Positions 1 through 6,943 of a stretch of 11,423 nucleotides of DNA are shown here, in pieces. The position numbers and the translations under genes were made by a program. The stretch is from Elusimicrobia bacterium CG08_land_8_20_14_0_20_44_26 (GTDB lineage: Bacteria > CG03). The notes under the pieces were generated by a model. The model had not been told where the DNA came from. It ran no database searches and saw only the letters and a program-made list of their open reading frames with translations. Location: contig PEXM01000057.1 of the NCBI GenBank assembly GCA_002779055.1, positions 1 through 11,423 of the forward strand, given 5' to 3'. How positions within the stretch are numbered: the first letter of the stretch is position 1; each line of letters starts with the position of its first letter.

Positions 1-1359
1 ATCGCCCGCGCGGGAGTCGGCATTGACAACATTGATATTGAGGCGGCGAGTGAAAAAGGCATTCTTATAATTAACGCGCCGTCGGGAAACACGATTGCCG
101 CGTGCGAACACACAATCGCGCTCATAATGTGTCTTGCCAGAAAAATACCGCAGGCAAACCAGAGTACCAAAAGCGGCGCGTGGGATAAAAAATCCTTCAT
201 CGGAACGGAACTCGCGGGAAAAACCGCAGGCATAATAGGTCTGGGGAAAATAGGAGCGGAAGTCGCAAAACGCCTCACATCCTTTGAAATGAATATTATT
301 GCATACGACCCTTTTGTAAAACAGGAAGACGTAACGGACTTGGGCATAAAAATGGTTCAATTGGACGAGCTTTTTGAGAAGTCGGACGTGGTGACGATGC
401 ATGTCCCTAAAAACAAACACACTCTCAATATGCTGAATATGGAAGCGTTAAAAAAAATGAAAAAAACGGCGATGCTCGTCAACTGTTCGCGCGGGGGAAT
501 CGTGAACGAAGATGATCTTCTGAAGGCGCTTTCCTCCGGCATTATAAATTCAGCCGCTCTTGATGTCTTTGACAAGGAGCCCCTTGAAAGAGACGACCTC
601 AGAAAACCGGATAACCTTATCATAACGCCTCACCTCGGAGCAAGCACTCTTGAAGCGCAGGACAAAGTCGCTCTTTCCGTCGCGGAGGATATTTTGAGGT
701 TTTTTGACGGAGAAATTCCCGAATCCGCCTGCAATTTCAGTTCCGTAAAGGGCGCGGAAGGTGAGCTGAAGCCCTTCCTGCATCTTGCGGAGAAACTGGG
801 GAGCGCGGCATCGCAAATTTCGGGTTCTCTTGATAATTTGAAATTTATTTACGGCGAGCGCGCGATGAAATTAAATCTGAATGCCGTGAAATCAGCGTTC
901 CTCAAAGGACTACTCTCTCAAATTCTTGACGAAAAAGTGAATTTAATCAGCGCTTTGCCCATTGCGAGAAAAAGAAATATACTGTGGGATGATTTTGAAA
1001 ACCCGAAGGAAAAATTCGTCGACGCGCTCGGAATAGAAACAGCCGATCTGTCTCTTAAAGGCAGAGTTGCTGCGGACGGCGCACGCTTTTTTGAATGCAA
1101 CGGTTTTGAGTGCGATATAAAAGTAGGAGGTAACGAGCTTATACTTTCAAACGAAGATATACCCGGAATAATCGGAAAAGTCGGAACCATCCTGGGAAAT
1201 GCTAATGTAAATATCGCATCTATGGATGTTGCCCGCAATAAAAAGGGCGGAAGGGCTTTGACGATTATCAAACTTGACGAAAAACCGCTTCCGGAAACTC
1301 TTGCCGAAATAGAAAAAATAAAGGGCATATCCTCTATAAAATTGATATTCATCGCCTGA
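1..1359 (+). CDS. serA: D-3-phosphoglycerate dehydrogenase, 5'-truncated by window edge
   Basis: The enzyme oxidises 3-phosphoglycerate to 3-phosphohydroxypyruvate with NAD+, the first step of serine synthesis in the cytoplasm. The frame is open from base 1, where it reads IARAGVGIDNID, a classic motif of this family, so the true start lies upstream. About 452 codons are present; a family length near 525 suggests roughly 75 residues are missing. The Rossmann motif GLGKIG falls at residues 80-85 of the visible part. The catalytic Arg (NCSRGG, R164), Glu (FDKEP, E193) and His (TPHLG, H211) are present, with the R-to-E spacing of 29 expected for the family. A middle domain follows (about residues 250-375), then a C-terminal ACT domain (DIPGIIGKVGTILGNANVNI), so this is the long form with an allosteric-type C-terminus, typically serine-sensitive. 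The stop TGA is followed by a T-run without a clear stem. Identification is firm. Confidence 0.96.
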   Translation: MARAGVGIDNIDIEAASEKGILIINAPSGNTIAACEHTIALIMCLARKIPQANQSTKSGAWDKKSFIGTELAGKTAGIIGLGKIGAEVAKRLTSFEMNIIAYDPFVKQEDVTDLGIKMVQLDELFEKSDVVTMHVPKNKHTLNMLNMEALKKMKKTAMLVNCSRGGIVNEDDLLKALSSGIINSAALDVFDKEPLERDDLRKPDNLIITPHLGASTLEAQDKVALSVAEDILRFFDGEIPESACNFSSVKGAEGELKPFLHLAEKLGSAASQISGSLDNLKFIYGERAMKLNLNAVKSAFLKGLLSQILDEKVNLISALPIARKRNILWDDFENPKEKFVDALGIETADLSLKGRVAADGARFFECNGFECDIKVGGNELILSNEDIPGIIGKVGTILGNANVNIASMDVARNKKGGRALTIIKLDEKPLPETLAEIEKIKGISSIKLIFIA

Positions 1360-1388
1360 TTTTTTTCTTATCGCCCTTTTTCGCCGGT

Positions 1389-1417
1389 TTCCAATACTCG
1401 GAATTATTTCTTATAAT
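1389..1417 (+). promoter_or_regulatory. Putative sigma70-type promoter for the pit transporter gene
   Basis: A perfect TATAAT lies at 1412-1417. The best -35 at 17-bp spacing is TTCCAA (1389-1394), a weak match (3 of 6). Transcription would begin near 1424, leaving a short leader that carries the strong SD GGAGGTGAT (1429-1437) ahead of a TTG start at 1441. The SD is what decides that unusual start. The promoter is inferred from sequence only. Confidence 0.5.
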
Positions 1418-1440
1418 ACTGAATTACCGGAGGTGATTTT

Positions 1441-2403
1441 TTGATTTTATTAACCGCTATTATAATTTGTTCGGTTATTTATGCCGTCTCAATCGGAGCC
1501 AACGACGCCGCCAATTCTTTCGCCGATTGGATAGGCGCGAAAATCGGCAAGCCCGTGTATGGAATGTTTTTGTGCGGCGGTTTTGCTCTGCTTGGCGCAT
1601 TCTTAGAGGGAGGCAAGGTTTCGAAAACAATCGGCTCCGGCATCATTGATTCATCGCATCTGACAATGACAGTCGCAATGATTGGAATTGCCGGTGCAAT
1701 TTTATGGATGATTGTCGCCACATATTTCGGAATGCCCATAAGCACCACCCATTCTGTCGTCGGCGGAGTGGCGGGTCTCGGCCTTGCAATGGGTGTTTCT
1801 CTGAAATGGATTGTCTTAAAAAAAATCGTTATCTGCTGGATATTCACGCCGACAGCGGCTTTCATAATCGCTTTTTCGGCGTATTCTCTTCTGATAAAAT
1901 TTTTGGCAGAATTGAAAATACACAGTGAATTTGAAAAAATAAGCAAAGCGCTGTTGACTCTGACAAGCTGCTGGGTTGCCTATACCTGGGGCGCAAACGA
2001 TGTCGGAAACTCCGTCGCTCTGGTTATCGGCTCCAAGGCTCTACCGGCAAAAACGGCCTGCGTAATTGGCGGAGCCGGCATATTCATAGGCGCTGTGCTT
2101 TTTGGCTGGAAAGTGTCTCAAACCGTGGGATTCAGCATCACGCGCATCACGCCCGTTATGGGAATTTGTGCCGATATATCAACGGCGCTGGTAATACATT
2201 TTTTTACCAGATTATCAATTCCCGTATCCACAACCCACGCGCTCGTGGGGGCGGTATTCGGCGTCGGTTTTTCGCAGGGCAGGAAATTCGTCAATTTTAA
2301 AATCGGCAGAGATATCGCGACGGCATGGATTGTCACGCCTGTTGTATCGGGGGCAATTTCATTTTGTCTGTATTATGCAGTTAAACAATGGGGACGGTTC
2401 TAA
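1441..2403 (+). CDS. pit: PiT-family inorganic phosphate transporter
   Basis: This is an inner-membrane, ion-coupled phosphate permease (PiT/PHO-4 family; phosphate or sulfate specificity cannot be read with certainty). The 320-residue protein is mostly hydrophobic and shows the family's internal duplication: GANDAANS at residues 19-26 and GANDVGNS at 184-191, and STTH at 101-104 and 263-266, each followed by a glycine-rich VVGG or LVGA stretch. The start is TTG, chosen because GGAGGTGAT lies 7 nt upstream and the hydrophobic first helix begins at once. It is short beside the roughly 500-aa E. coli Pit but similar to compact bacterial and archaeal members. The next gene encodes a DUF47 protein, the usual partner of this transporter. 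The last codons (WGRF) and the TAA stop lie inside the left arm of an inverted repeat, so the original C-terminus may have been altered by repeat insertion. Confidence 0.93.
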   Translation: MILLTAIIICSVIYAVSIGANDAANSFADWIGAKIGKPVYGMFLCGGFALLGAFLEGGKVSKTIGSGIIDSSHLTMTVAMIGIAGAILWMIVATYFGMPISTTHSVVGGVAGLGLAMGVSLKWIVLKKIVICWIFTPTAAFIIAFSAYSLLIKFLAELKIHSEFEKISKALLTLTSCWVAYTWGANDVGNSVALVIGSKALPAKTACVIGGAGIFIGAVLFGWKVSQTVGFSITRITPVMGICADISTALVIHFFTRLSIPVSTTHALVGAVFGVGFSQGRKFVNFKIGRDIATAWIVTPVVSGAISFCLYYAVKQWGRF

Positions 2404-2451
2404 TTCTAATGTCTAATGTTTTCTCCAAAAAAAAGTATTAGAACCGTCCCC
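2390..2451. repeat. Inverted repeat with perfect 15-bp arms between pit and the DUF47 gene
   Basis: Arm GGGGACGGTTCTAAT (2390-2404) is perfectly complementary to ATTAGAACCGTCCCC (2437-2451), with a 32-nt interior that carries repeated TCTAAT units and an A-run. The left arm encodes the end of the Pit protein and its stop codon. The right arm ends 6 nt before the SD of the next gene. No U-run follows the right arm, so a classical intrinsic terminator is unlikely, though the RNA could fold and affect readthrough or mRNA stability. The layout resembles a REP/MITE-type dispersed element; its copy number in the genome cannot be judged here. Confidence 0.85.
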
Positions 2452-2467
2452 TTAAATGGAGGTATTT

Positions 2468-3136
2468 ATGCGTAACATTTTTGAGTGGATCGGAAGGAAA
2501 GAGGAAAAGTATATTTTTGAACATTCTCAGGAACATTTCGACAAAGTCCTTCAGACGGTAAAAGAACTTGAAAAAGCGGTCGGGGCATTCGTCTCGGACG
2601 ATGCGGCGAACGTGAAAAATTTTATTCATAATGTCGCCGGTTTGGAACACAAAGCCGACATTATACGACGAGAACTTATAATTGATATGGCCTCGGGCAC
2701 AATACTCCCTGAGGACAGAGGCGACTTAATGAATTTTGTAACAAGAGTTGACTCTGTCGCCGATTGGGCGCACACAGCCGGCAGATTTCTTGCGCTGTGG
2801 GACGGAGCAGTCCCCGAAAATTTTGGCAAGGAACTAAAAATATTTGTAGAAACATCTGTGGAGGCCGTAGAAAAACTTAAAAAAGCGGTTGATGCTGTCG
2901 GAAAGGAAAGCGAGGAAAAAATCTTAGAACTCTGCACGGCTGTTGAAAGCGTCGAGGAAACCGCTGACGACCAGCATCGTGATATTTTGAAGATTATACT
3001 CCAATCTAATTTATCAATCTCGCAGGTCATTGTAGCGCATGATTTAGTTGAAGCGATTGAAAACATTTCCGATGCCTGCGAAATAGTCGCCGATTCATTG
3101 AGAATTCTCACTGTGGAAATTTCCACAGTGAGATAA
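2468..3136 (+). CDS. DUF47/PhoU-like phosphate transport accessory protein
   Basis: This is a cytoplasmic all-helical protein of the DUF47 family, related to PhoU, whose genes commonly accompany Pit transporters. Members are thought to modulate phosphate uptake; the exact mechanism is not established. I chose ATG 2468 (222 aa) over the in-frame ATG 2456 because GGAGG (2458-2462) sits 5 nt before it and the protein then begins MRNIFEWIGRKEEKY, a natural family start. Helical segments with acidic Glu/Asp motifs (GLEHKADIIRRE and VESVEETADDQHRDI) match the metal-binding pattern of PhoU-like bundles. The gene follows pit in the same direction, 64 nt downstream, across an inverted repeat. Its last nine residues (LTVEISTVR) are encoded wholly inside a perfect 28-bp palindrome, which suggests a repeat inserted at or just before the original stop codon and changed the tail. 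Confidence 0.88.
   Translation: MRNIFEWIGRKEEKYIFEHSQEHFDKVLQTVKELEKAVGAFVSDDAANVKNFIHNVAGLEHKADIIRRELIIDMASGTILPEDRGDLMNFVTRVDSVADWAHTAGRFLALWDGAVPENFGKELKIFVETSVEAVEKLKKAVDAVGKESEEKILELCTAVESVEETADDQHRDILKIILQSNLSISQVIVAHDLVEAIENISDACEIVADSLRILTVEISTVR
3106..3133. repeat. Perfect 28-bp palindrome at the 3' end of the DUF47 gene
   Basis: The half-site CTCACTGTGGAAA (3107-3119) is followed directly by its exact reverse complement TTTCCACAGTGAG (3120-3132), and the flanking T/A pair at 3106/3133 extends the symmetry to 28 bp with no spacer. It encodes the final nine residues of the DUF47 protein, and the TAA stop follows immediately. No T-run follows, so it is not a normal intrinsic terminator. 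It could be a dispersed palindromic element, a protein-binding site, or an mRNA 3'-end stabiliser; the sequence alone does not decide. Confidence 0.88.
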
Positions 3137-3170
3137 AATGCTACCTCTCGCATTCCGCTTTTTCCCGCTT

Positions 3171-3199
3171 TTGCATTAAAAAATCAAATTGGTTATAAT
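3171..3199 (+). promoter_or_regulatory. Putative promoter giving a leaderless GH13 mRNA
   Basis: TTGCAT (3171-3176) and a perfect TATAAT (3194-3199) are separated by exactly 17 bp. The expected +1, seven bases after the end of the -10 box, is 3206, the A of the GH13 start codon. No Shine-Dalgarno sequence lies before that ATG, which agrees with a leaderless transcript. Confidence 0.6.
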
Positions 3200-3205
3200 A
3201 AAAAG

Positions 3206-4621
3206 ATGCAAAACAACTGGATAAAAGAAGCGATAATTTATGAAATTTACCCTCGCGTGTTTTCTGAAGAAGGAAATTTTCAGGGAATTATCAATCGCTT
3301 GCAGGACATTAAAGACCTCGGTGTAAATACTCTCTGGCTTATGCCAATTCACAAAATCGGCATGAAAAAACGCAAGGGAACGCTCGGCTCCCCTTATGCC
3401 GTCTACGACCACTTCAGCATCCACCCTGATTTGGGCGATGAAAATGACTTTAAAAAACTGGTTGATGAGACACACAAAAAAGATTTACGGCTGATTATTG
3501 ACTGGGTCGCCGTCTATACCGCATGGGACCACAACTGGATAGGCCAACATCCCGATTGGTATAGAAAAAATGAAGCGGGCGAGATTGTTTCTCCGAATTC
3601 CGATTGGTCTGATGTGGCGCATTTGAATTATGCCAGTTGTGAATTGCAGGATGAAATGATTAAAACGATGTCCCGATGGATAGAAAAATTTGATATTGAC
3701 GGATTGCGTTGCGACACGGCGGGAAATATCTATGGCTTCAAACCAATAGTTTTTTGGGAGCGCGCAATAAAACGATTAAGAACAATCAAACCGGAAATAC
3801 TGCTTCTTGCCGAATGGGAAGACCCGCAATTCCACACAAACGCTTTTGATTTGACATATTCATGGGCGCTGTATCACACCTTAAGAAAAATCAAAACCAA
3901 CGAAAAAAACTTGCGCGATTTAACCTCTCTTGAAAGCGTTAAGATTCCGTGGACGGAAAAGAACTATCAAATAAACACTACCATAAGAGGAGCGGGTTTT
4001 ATTCAGGAACTGTTAGATGCACAGAAAAAGGAGTTTCCCGGAGGCGCTCTGCGGATGCGGTTTATTGAAAATCACGATGAACTTCGCGCGCAGGAGCTAT
4101 TCGGCAAAGATGCAAGCCGCGCGTATGCAACCGTCATTTTTACGCTTGATGGCGTGCCGCTTATATATAACGGTCAGGAAATCGGCGAGACGGTGAGACC
4201 GTCGCATTTTGAACCGTTTAAAATCAACTGGGAGGCAGACCCACGGGATGTCCTGCGGACAGGCGACCGTAAAGGCGGGCTGCGGGATTTTTACAAAAAA
4301 CTCATAAGAATTAGAAAGGAAAATCCGGTTTTATACCTCGGGGACATCAAAAAAATCCCCACGGATTGCGATGAAAATGTTTATGCATTTGAGAAAGAAT
4401 ATAGAAATCAGTTGGCCGCGGTCGTGATAAATTTTTCACCGAGTTTTCAGATGCTCAACTTGAAATTTCCGCGGGATGGTATCTGGAAGGATTTGTTAAA
4501 TGATGAAACAATCATAAAAAGCCCGCCGGTTAACCGCTTTAACCGTGCGGGAAACCAATTGCAACTTGCCCCCTATGCTTCGCACATATTTTTATATAGC
4601 CCTGACGAGAGGCAAAAATAA
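3206..4621 (+). CDS. GH13 alpha-amylase-family glycosidase (cytoplasmic)
   Basis: This 471-aa (beta/alpha)8-barrel enzyme of glycoside hydrolase family 13 would act on alpha-linked glucans or oligosaccharides. There is no signal peptide, so it probably acts in the cytoplasm. The barrel opens with IIYEIYPRVFSEEGNF. Conserved region II reads DGLRCDTAG (nucleophile D170, R168), region III LLAEWED (acid/base E203), and region IV FIENHDE (H290, D291), so the catalytic triad is intact. Region I reads DWVAVYTAWDH (D99): where relatives usually have Asn-His (as in DWVANHT), this protein has V103-Y104, removing residues normally used for calcium and substrate binding. A beta-sandwich domain follows from about residue 390. 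The exact substrate (maltooligosaccharide, glycogen, trehalose) cannot be told. The gene has its own apparent promoter and a 65-nt gap to the patatin gene. Confidence 0.92.
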   Translation: MQNNWIKEAIIYEIYPRVFSEEGNFQGIINRLQDIKDLGVNTLWLMPIHKIGMKKRKGTLGSPYAVYDHFSIHPDLGDENDFKKLVDETHKKDLRLIIDWVAVYTAWDHNWIGQHPDWYRKNEAGEIVSPNSDWSDVAHLNYASCELQDEMIKTMSRWIEKFDIDGLRCDTAGNIYGFKPIVFWERAIKRLRTIKPEILLLAEWEDPQFHTNAFDLTYSWALYHTLRKIKTNEKNLRDLTSLESVKIPWTEKNYQINTTIRGAGFIQELLDAQKKEFPGGALRMRFIENHDELRAQELFGKDASRAYATVIFTLDGVPLIYNGQEIGETVRPSHFEPFKINWEADPRDVLRTGDRKGGLRDFYKKLIRIRKENPVLYLGDIKKIPTDCDENVYAFEKEYRNQLAAVVINFSPSFQMLNLKFPRDGIWKDLLNDETIIKSPPVNRFNRAGNQLQLAPYASHIFLYSPDERQK

Positions 4622-4661
4622 CGAATGGAATAATGAAAACGATGAATGAAACCCATTGGAA

Positions 4662-4677
4662 TGTTTCACGGGAAACA
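4662..4677. other. parS: parS-like centromere site (ParB binding site)
   Basis: TGTTTCACGGGAAACA differs at one base (4671, G in place of T) from the broadly conserved bacterial parS sequence TGTTTCACGTGAAACA, so 15 of 16 match. The symmetry extends one pair on each side (A4660 with T4679, A4661 with T4678). It lies about 1.5 kb upstream of parA and 2.3 kb upstream of parB on the same strand, where chromosomal parS sites are commonly found. It sits just before the preferred start of the patatin gene. Confidence 0.82.
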
Positions 4678-4686
4678 TTTTATTTA

Positions 4687-5607
4687 ATGAGAAAGTTTAA
4701 AATCGGCATTGCTCTCGGCGGAGGCGGTGTGAGGGGTCTCGCTCACATCGGCATTTTCAGAATTTTGGAGAAAAACGGTATTGTTCCGGATATCATAGCC
4801 GGCACAAGCATGGGCGCCGTGGTTGGAGCCCTTTATGCGTGGAAACCCGATGCCGCGGGTCTTGAGGAAAAAGTGATCGGCATTCTCAAAAGCGGAATAA
4901 TTGACGAAATCGGCTCTCAATTTTCCAAAGCGGTTCCAAAAAGACCGTTCGGACGGGTGCTCTCTCTGGCAAAACAGTTCTTTATTCTGAACAGAGCCGT
5001 CGTCAGCCCTGCTATTTTCTCCGCATCGTATGCCAAAAAACTCTTTGCCGGATGCGGCCTTCCGGAATTTTTTTCCGATTTAAAGATACCTTTCTGCGCG
5101 GTCGCCACCGATATAGGGCACGGCGAAGAAAAAACGTTTTGGGGTGGAAATCTTCAGGAAGCGGTGGCCGCTTCATCATCCATAGCCGGCATCTTTCCGC
5201 CGGTTGAAATAGAAGGGAGTTATTACCTTGACGGCGCTACCGTAAACTCCGTTCCCATATCGCCACTCTCAAATTACTGCGATTTTATAATCGCCTGCGA
5301 CGTCCGTCCGGAAAGACGGATAATTCCGTCGTTCAAAAGGGGTCTTGAAGTGCTTTCCCGAACGGATGCCATTTCTTCCTACAAATTATCCGACATTCAG
5401 ATCCAGGAGGCGGATTTTGTAATCAAGCCGAAAGTAGGGGGCATTCACTGGGCAAACTTCAAAAGAACATCCGAGAGCATTAGTAAAGGCGCCGAGGCCT
5501 GCGAAAAGGCGCTACCCAAACTTAAAAAGCGGCTGCTTCAAAGAAAAATATCAAGTTTCCCCCGCAGATTACTGTCAGGCAAATGCCGCCGGCCGCCTCA
5601 GGAATAA
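4687..5607 (+). CDS. Patatin-like phospholipase (RssA-type serine lipid hydrolase)
   Basis: This is a predicted cytoplasmic or membrane-associated acyl hydrolase with a patatin Ser-Asp dyad. The domain starts at once: the oxyanion-hole loop GGGGVRG is at residues 11-17, the nucleophile elbow GTSMG has S41, and the second catalytic residue is in DGA (D182). An in-frame ATG at 4633 would add 18 residues (324 instead of 306 aa). I prefer 4687 because the patatin fold normally begins just before the glycine loop and because the extra stretch contains the parS-like site; neither ATG has a good SD, so the start stays open. No signal peptide is visible. The C-terminus is basic (KSRLL-type tail with many K/R). 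It is followed after 7 nt by rsmG and likely shares a transcript with rsmG-parA-parB. Natural substrate unknown. Confidence 0.87.
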   Translation: MRKFKIGIALGGGGVRGLAHIGIFRILEKNGIVPDIIAGTSMGAVVGALYAWKPDAAGLEEKVIGILKSGIIDEIGSQFSKAVPKRPFGRVLSLAKQFFILNRAVVSPAIFSASYAKKLFAGCGLPEFFSDLKIPFCAVATDIGHGEEKTFWGGNLQEAVAASSSIAGIFPPVEIEGSYYLDGATVNSVPISPLSNYCDFIIACDVRPERRIIPSFKRGLEVLSRTDAISSYKLSDIQIQEADFVIKPKVGGIHWANFKRTSESISKGAEACEKALPKLKKRLLQRKISSFPRRLLSGKCRRPPQE

Positions 5608-5614
5608 TTTAGAT

Positions 5615-6175
5615 ATGGAATTAAAACCCTCCGTTAAAAATAAGTTGAAATTATATCTTGATGAACTAAAAAAATGTTCGGACTCTTTCAACCTCTGTTC
5701 GTTCAGCAAAGAATCGTTGTGGCAGGAAGTTGTTGAAAACTCCCTTATTTTCGCCGACGCAATCATAAAAAGAAAAAAAAAACAGGATGTCAAAATTTGT
5801 GATGTTGGCTCCGGTGCCGGCATACCGGGCATCATATTAAAAATTGTTTTGGAAGAAGCCGAGGTTGACCTCATAGAGTCAAACGGCAAAAAAGCCGGTT
5901 TTCTTGAGAATGTGAGTGAGATGCTAAAATTAAAAGGTCTCAACATCTTAAATCGCGACGCAAGAGAAATTGCCGATAAAGTCAAAAAAAGATATAATGC
6001 AGTCACGGGCAGAGCTTTTGGAGGAAGATTTTTGAAGTGTGCTGAAAAACTCGCGGCCCCGGGAGGAATTATTCTTTATTTTAAAAAAGAAGTTAGCGGA
6101 AGCGAATTCAGAAAAAAACCTGATGAGGTCTTAAAATATCCGGACGGCTTTATACTTTTGTGGAATAATGTCTGA
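5615..6175 (+). CDS. rsmG: 16S rRNA (guanine-N7) methyltransferase RsmG (GidB)
   Basis: RsmG uses S-adenosylmethionine to methylate N7 of G527 (E. coli numbering) in 16S rRNA. The 186-aa protein has the SAM-binding motif CDVGSGAGIPGI (GSGAGIPG at residues 65-72), the acidic ribose-binding turn LIESNGKKAGFL, and the family TGRAFG motif near residue 133. It is somewhat shorter than the E. coli protein (207 aa). The N-terminal segment that usually reads NLT...H..DS is divergent (FNLCSFSKESLWQEVVENS), with no clear His. The ATG at 5615 follows the patatin stop by 7 nt with only a weak SD; its 3' end overlaps parA by 8 nt, so translation is probably coupled. Position directly before parAB is a widespread arrangement. 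RsmG loss can give streptomycin resistance in other bacteria, a family fact not tested here. Confidence 0.9.
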   Translation: MELKPSVKNKLKLYLDELKKCSDSFNLCSFSKESLWQEVVENSLIFADAIIKRKKKQDVKICDVGSGAGIPGIILKIVLEEAEVDLIESNGKKAGFLENVSEMLKLKGLNILNRDAREIADKVKKRYNAVTGRAFGGRFLKCAEKLAAPGGIILYFKKEVSGSEFRKKPDEVLKYPDGFILLWNNV

Positions 6176-6929
6176 AATAATATCAATAGTAAATCAAAAA
6201 GGCGGCGTCGGGAAAACGACGACCTCTATTAATCTCTCAAAGGCCCTTGTGGTGCGCGGCAAAAAAGTGCTGTTGGTGGATATTGACCCGCAGGCAAACT
6301 GCACATCGGGCATGGGTTTTAAAATCACGGCAAAAACTATTTATGATGTGCTGGTTACTTCCTCACTTAACGGCTCAATAATGAAAAGGGACAACGCTCC
6401 TGACTTTATCGCCTCAACCAGTGACCTTACAGGTGCCGAAATAGAGCTTGTGGGCATAGAAAACAGAGAATTCCGCCTTAAAAACGCTCTTGTCGGCATA
6501 AGAACGGCTTACGATTATATTTTTATTGACTGTCCGCCTTCGCTGGGTCTTTTGACGGTAAACGCTCTCGCCGCATCAGACAGCGTTCTGATTCCGCTGC
6601 AGTGCGAGTTTTACGCTCTTGAGGGTCTCGGCAAATTGCTGAATACTCTTAAATACGTGCGCGATGCCTTCAACGAGAAATTGCACATCAAGGGCGTGAT
6701 GCTCACAATGTTTGACGGGCGGCTAAATCTGAGCAACCGTGTGGCGGAAGAAATCAGGGATTTTTTTGGTGAAAAACTTTTTGAAACGGCAATACCGAGG
6801 AATGTGCGGCTGGCGGAGGCGCCGAGTTTTGGAAAAGACATATATGAATATGATAAAACTTCAAGCGGAAGCGTTGCTTATATAGAACTCGGCAGAGAAT
6901 TTTTAAAACGGGAAAGGTCTAAAGCATAA
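6168..6929 (+). CDS. parA: Chromosome-partitioning ATPase ParA (Soj)
   Basis: ParA is a nucleoid-associated ATPase that, with ParB bound at parS, moves newly replicated origins apart. The 253-aa protein has the deviant Walker A box KGGVGKTT (residues 11-18, with the signature first lysine K11), the A' motif LLVDIDPQAN, and a Walker B strand ending at D121 (YIFIDCPPSLG). It lacks the N-terminal DNA-binding extension of plasmid type Ia ParA, so it is a short chromosomal type. The start ATG lies within the last codons of rsmG (8-nt overlap), with only a weak SD, suggesting coupled translation. The parB gene follows 14 nt later. A parS-like site about 1.5 kb upstream completes the system. Confidence 0.96.
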   Translation: MSEIISIVNQKGGVGKTTTSINLSKALVVRGKKVLLVDIDPQANCTSGMGFKITAKTIYDVLVTSSLNGSIMKRDNAPDFIASTSDLTGAEIELVGIENREFRLKNALVGIRTAYDYIFIDCPPSLGLLTVNALAASDSVLIPLQCEFYALEGLGKLLNTLKYVRDAFNEKLHIKGVMLTMFDGRLNLSNRVAEEIRDFFGEKLFETAIPRNVRLAEAPSFGKDIYEYDKTSSGSVAYIELGREFLKRERSKA

Positions 6930-6943
6930 AAAAGGAGAATTTA

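Noticed and set aside
918..1352. Minus-strand reading frame opposite the 3' part of serA
   Set aside because: Serine/phenylalanine-rich shadow of the ACT-domain region, without independent start signals.
1360..1376. T-run after the serA stop as an intrinsic terminator
   Set aside because: No stable GC-rich stem precedes the T-run; nearby TCGCC copies are direct and not inverted repeats.
1479..1946. Minus-strand reading frame opposite pit
   Set aside because: It mirrors the pit coding frame, shows no SD or family motif, and the plus frame is clearly a transporter.
2390..3133. CRISPR array or insertion sequence around the two repeats
   Set aside because: There are no regularly spaced units, no transposase frame and no target duplications visible; each repeat is a single unit here.
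2626..3153. Long minus-strand reading frame opposite the DUF47 gene
   Set aside because: It is serine-rich and low in complexity, typical of an antisense shadow; the plus-strand frame has family motifs and an SD.
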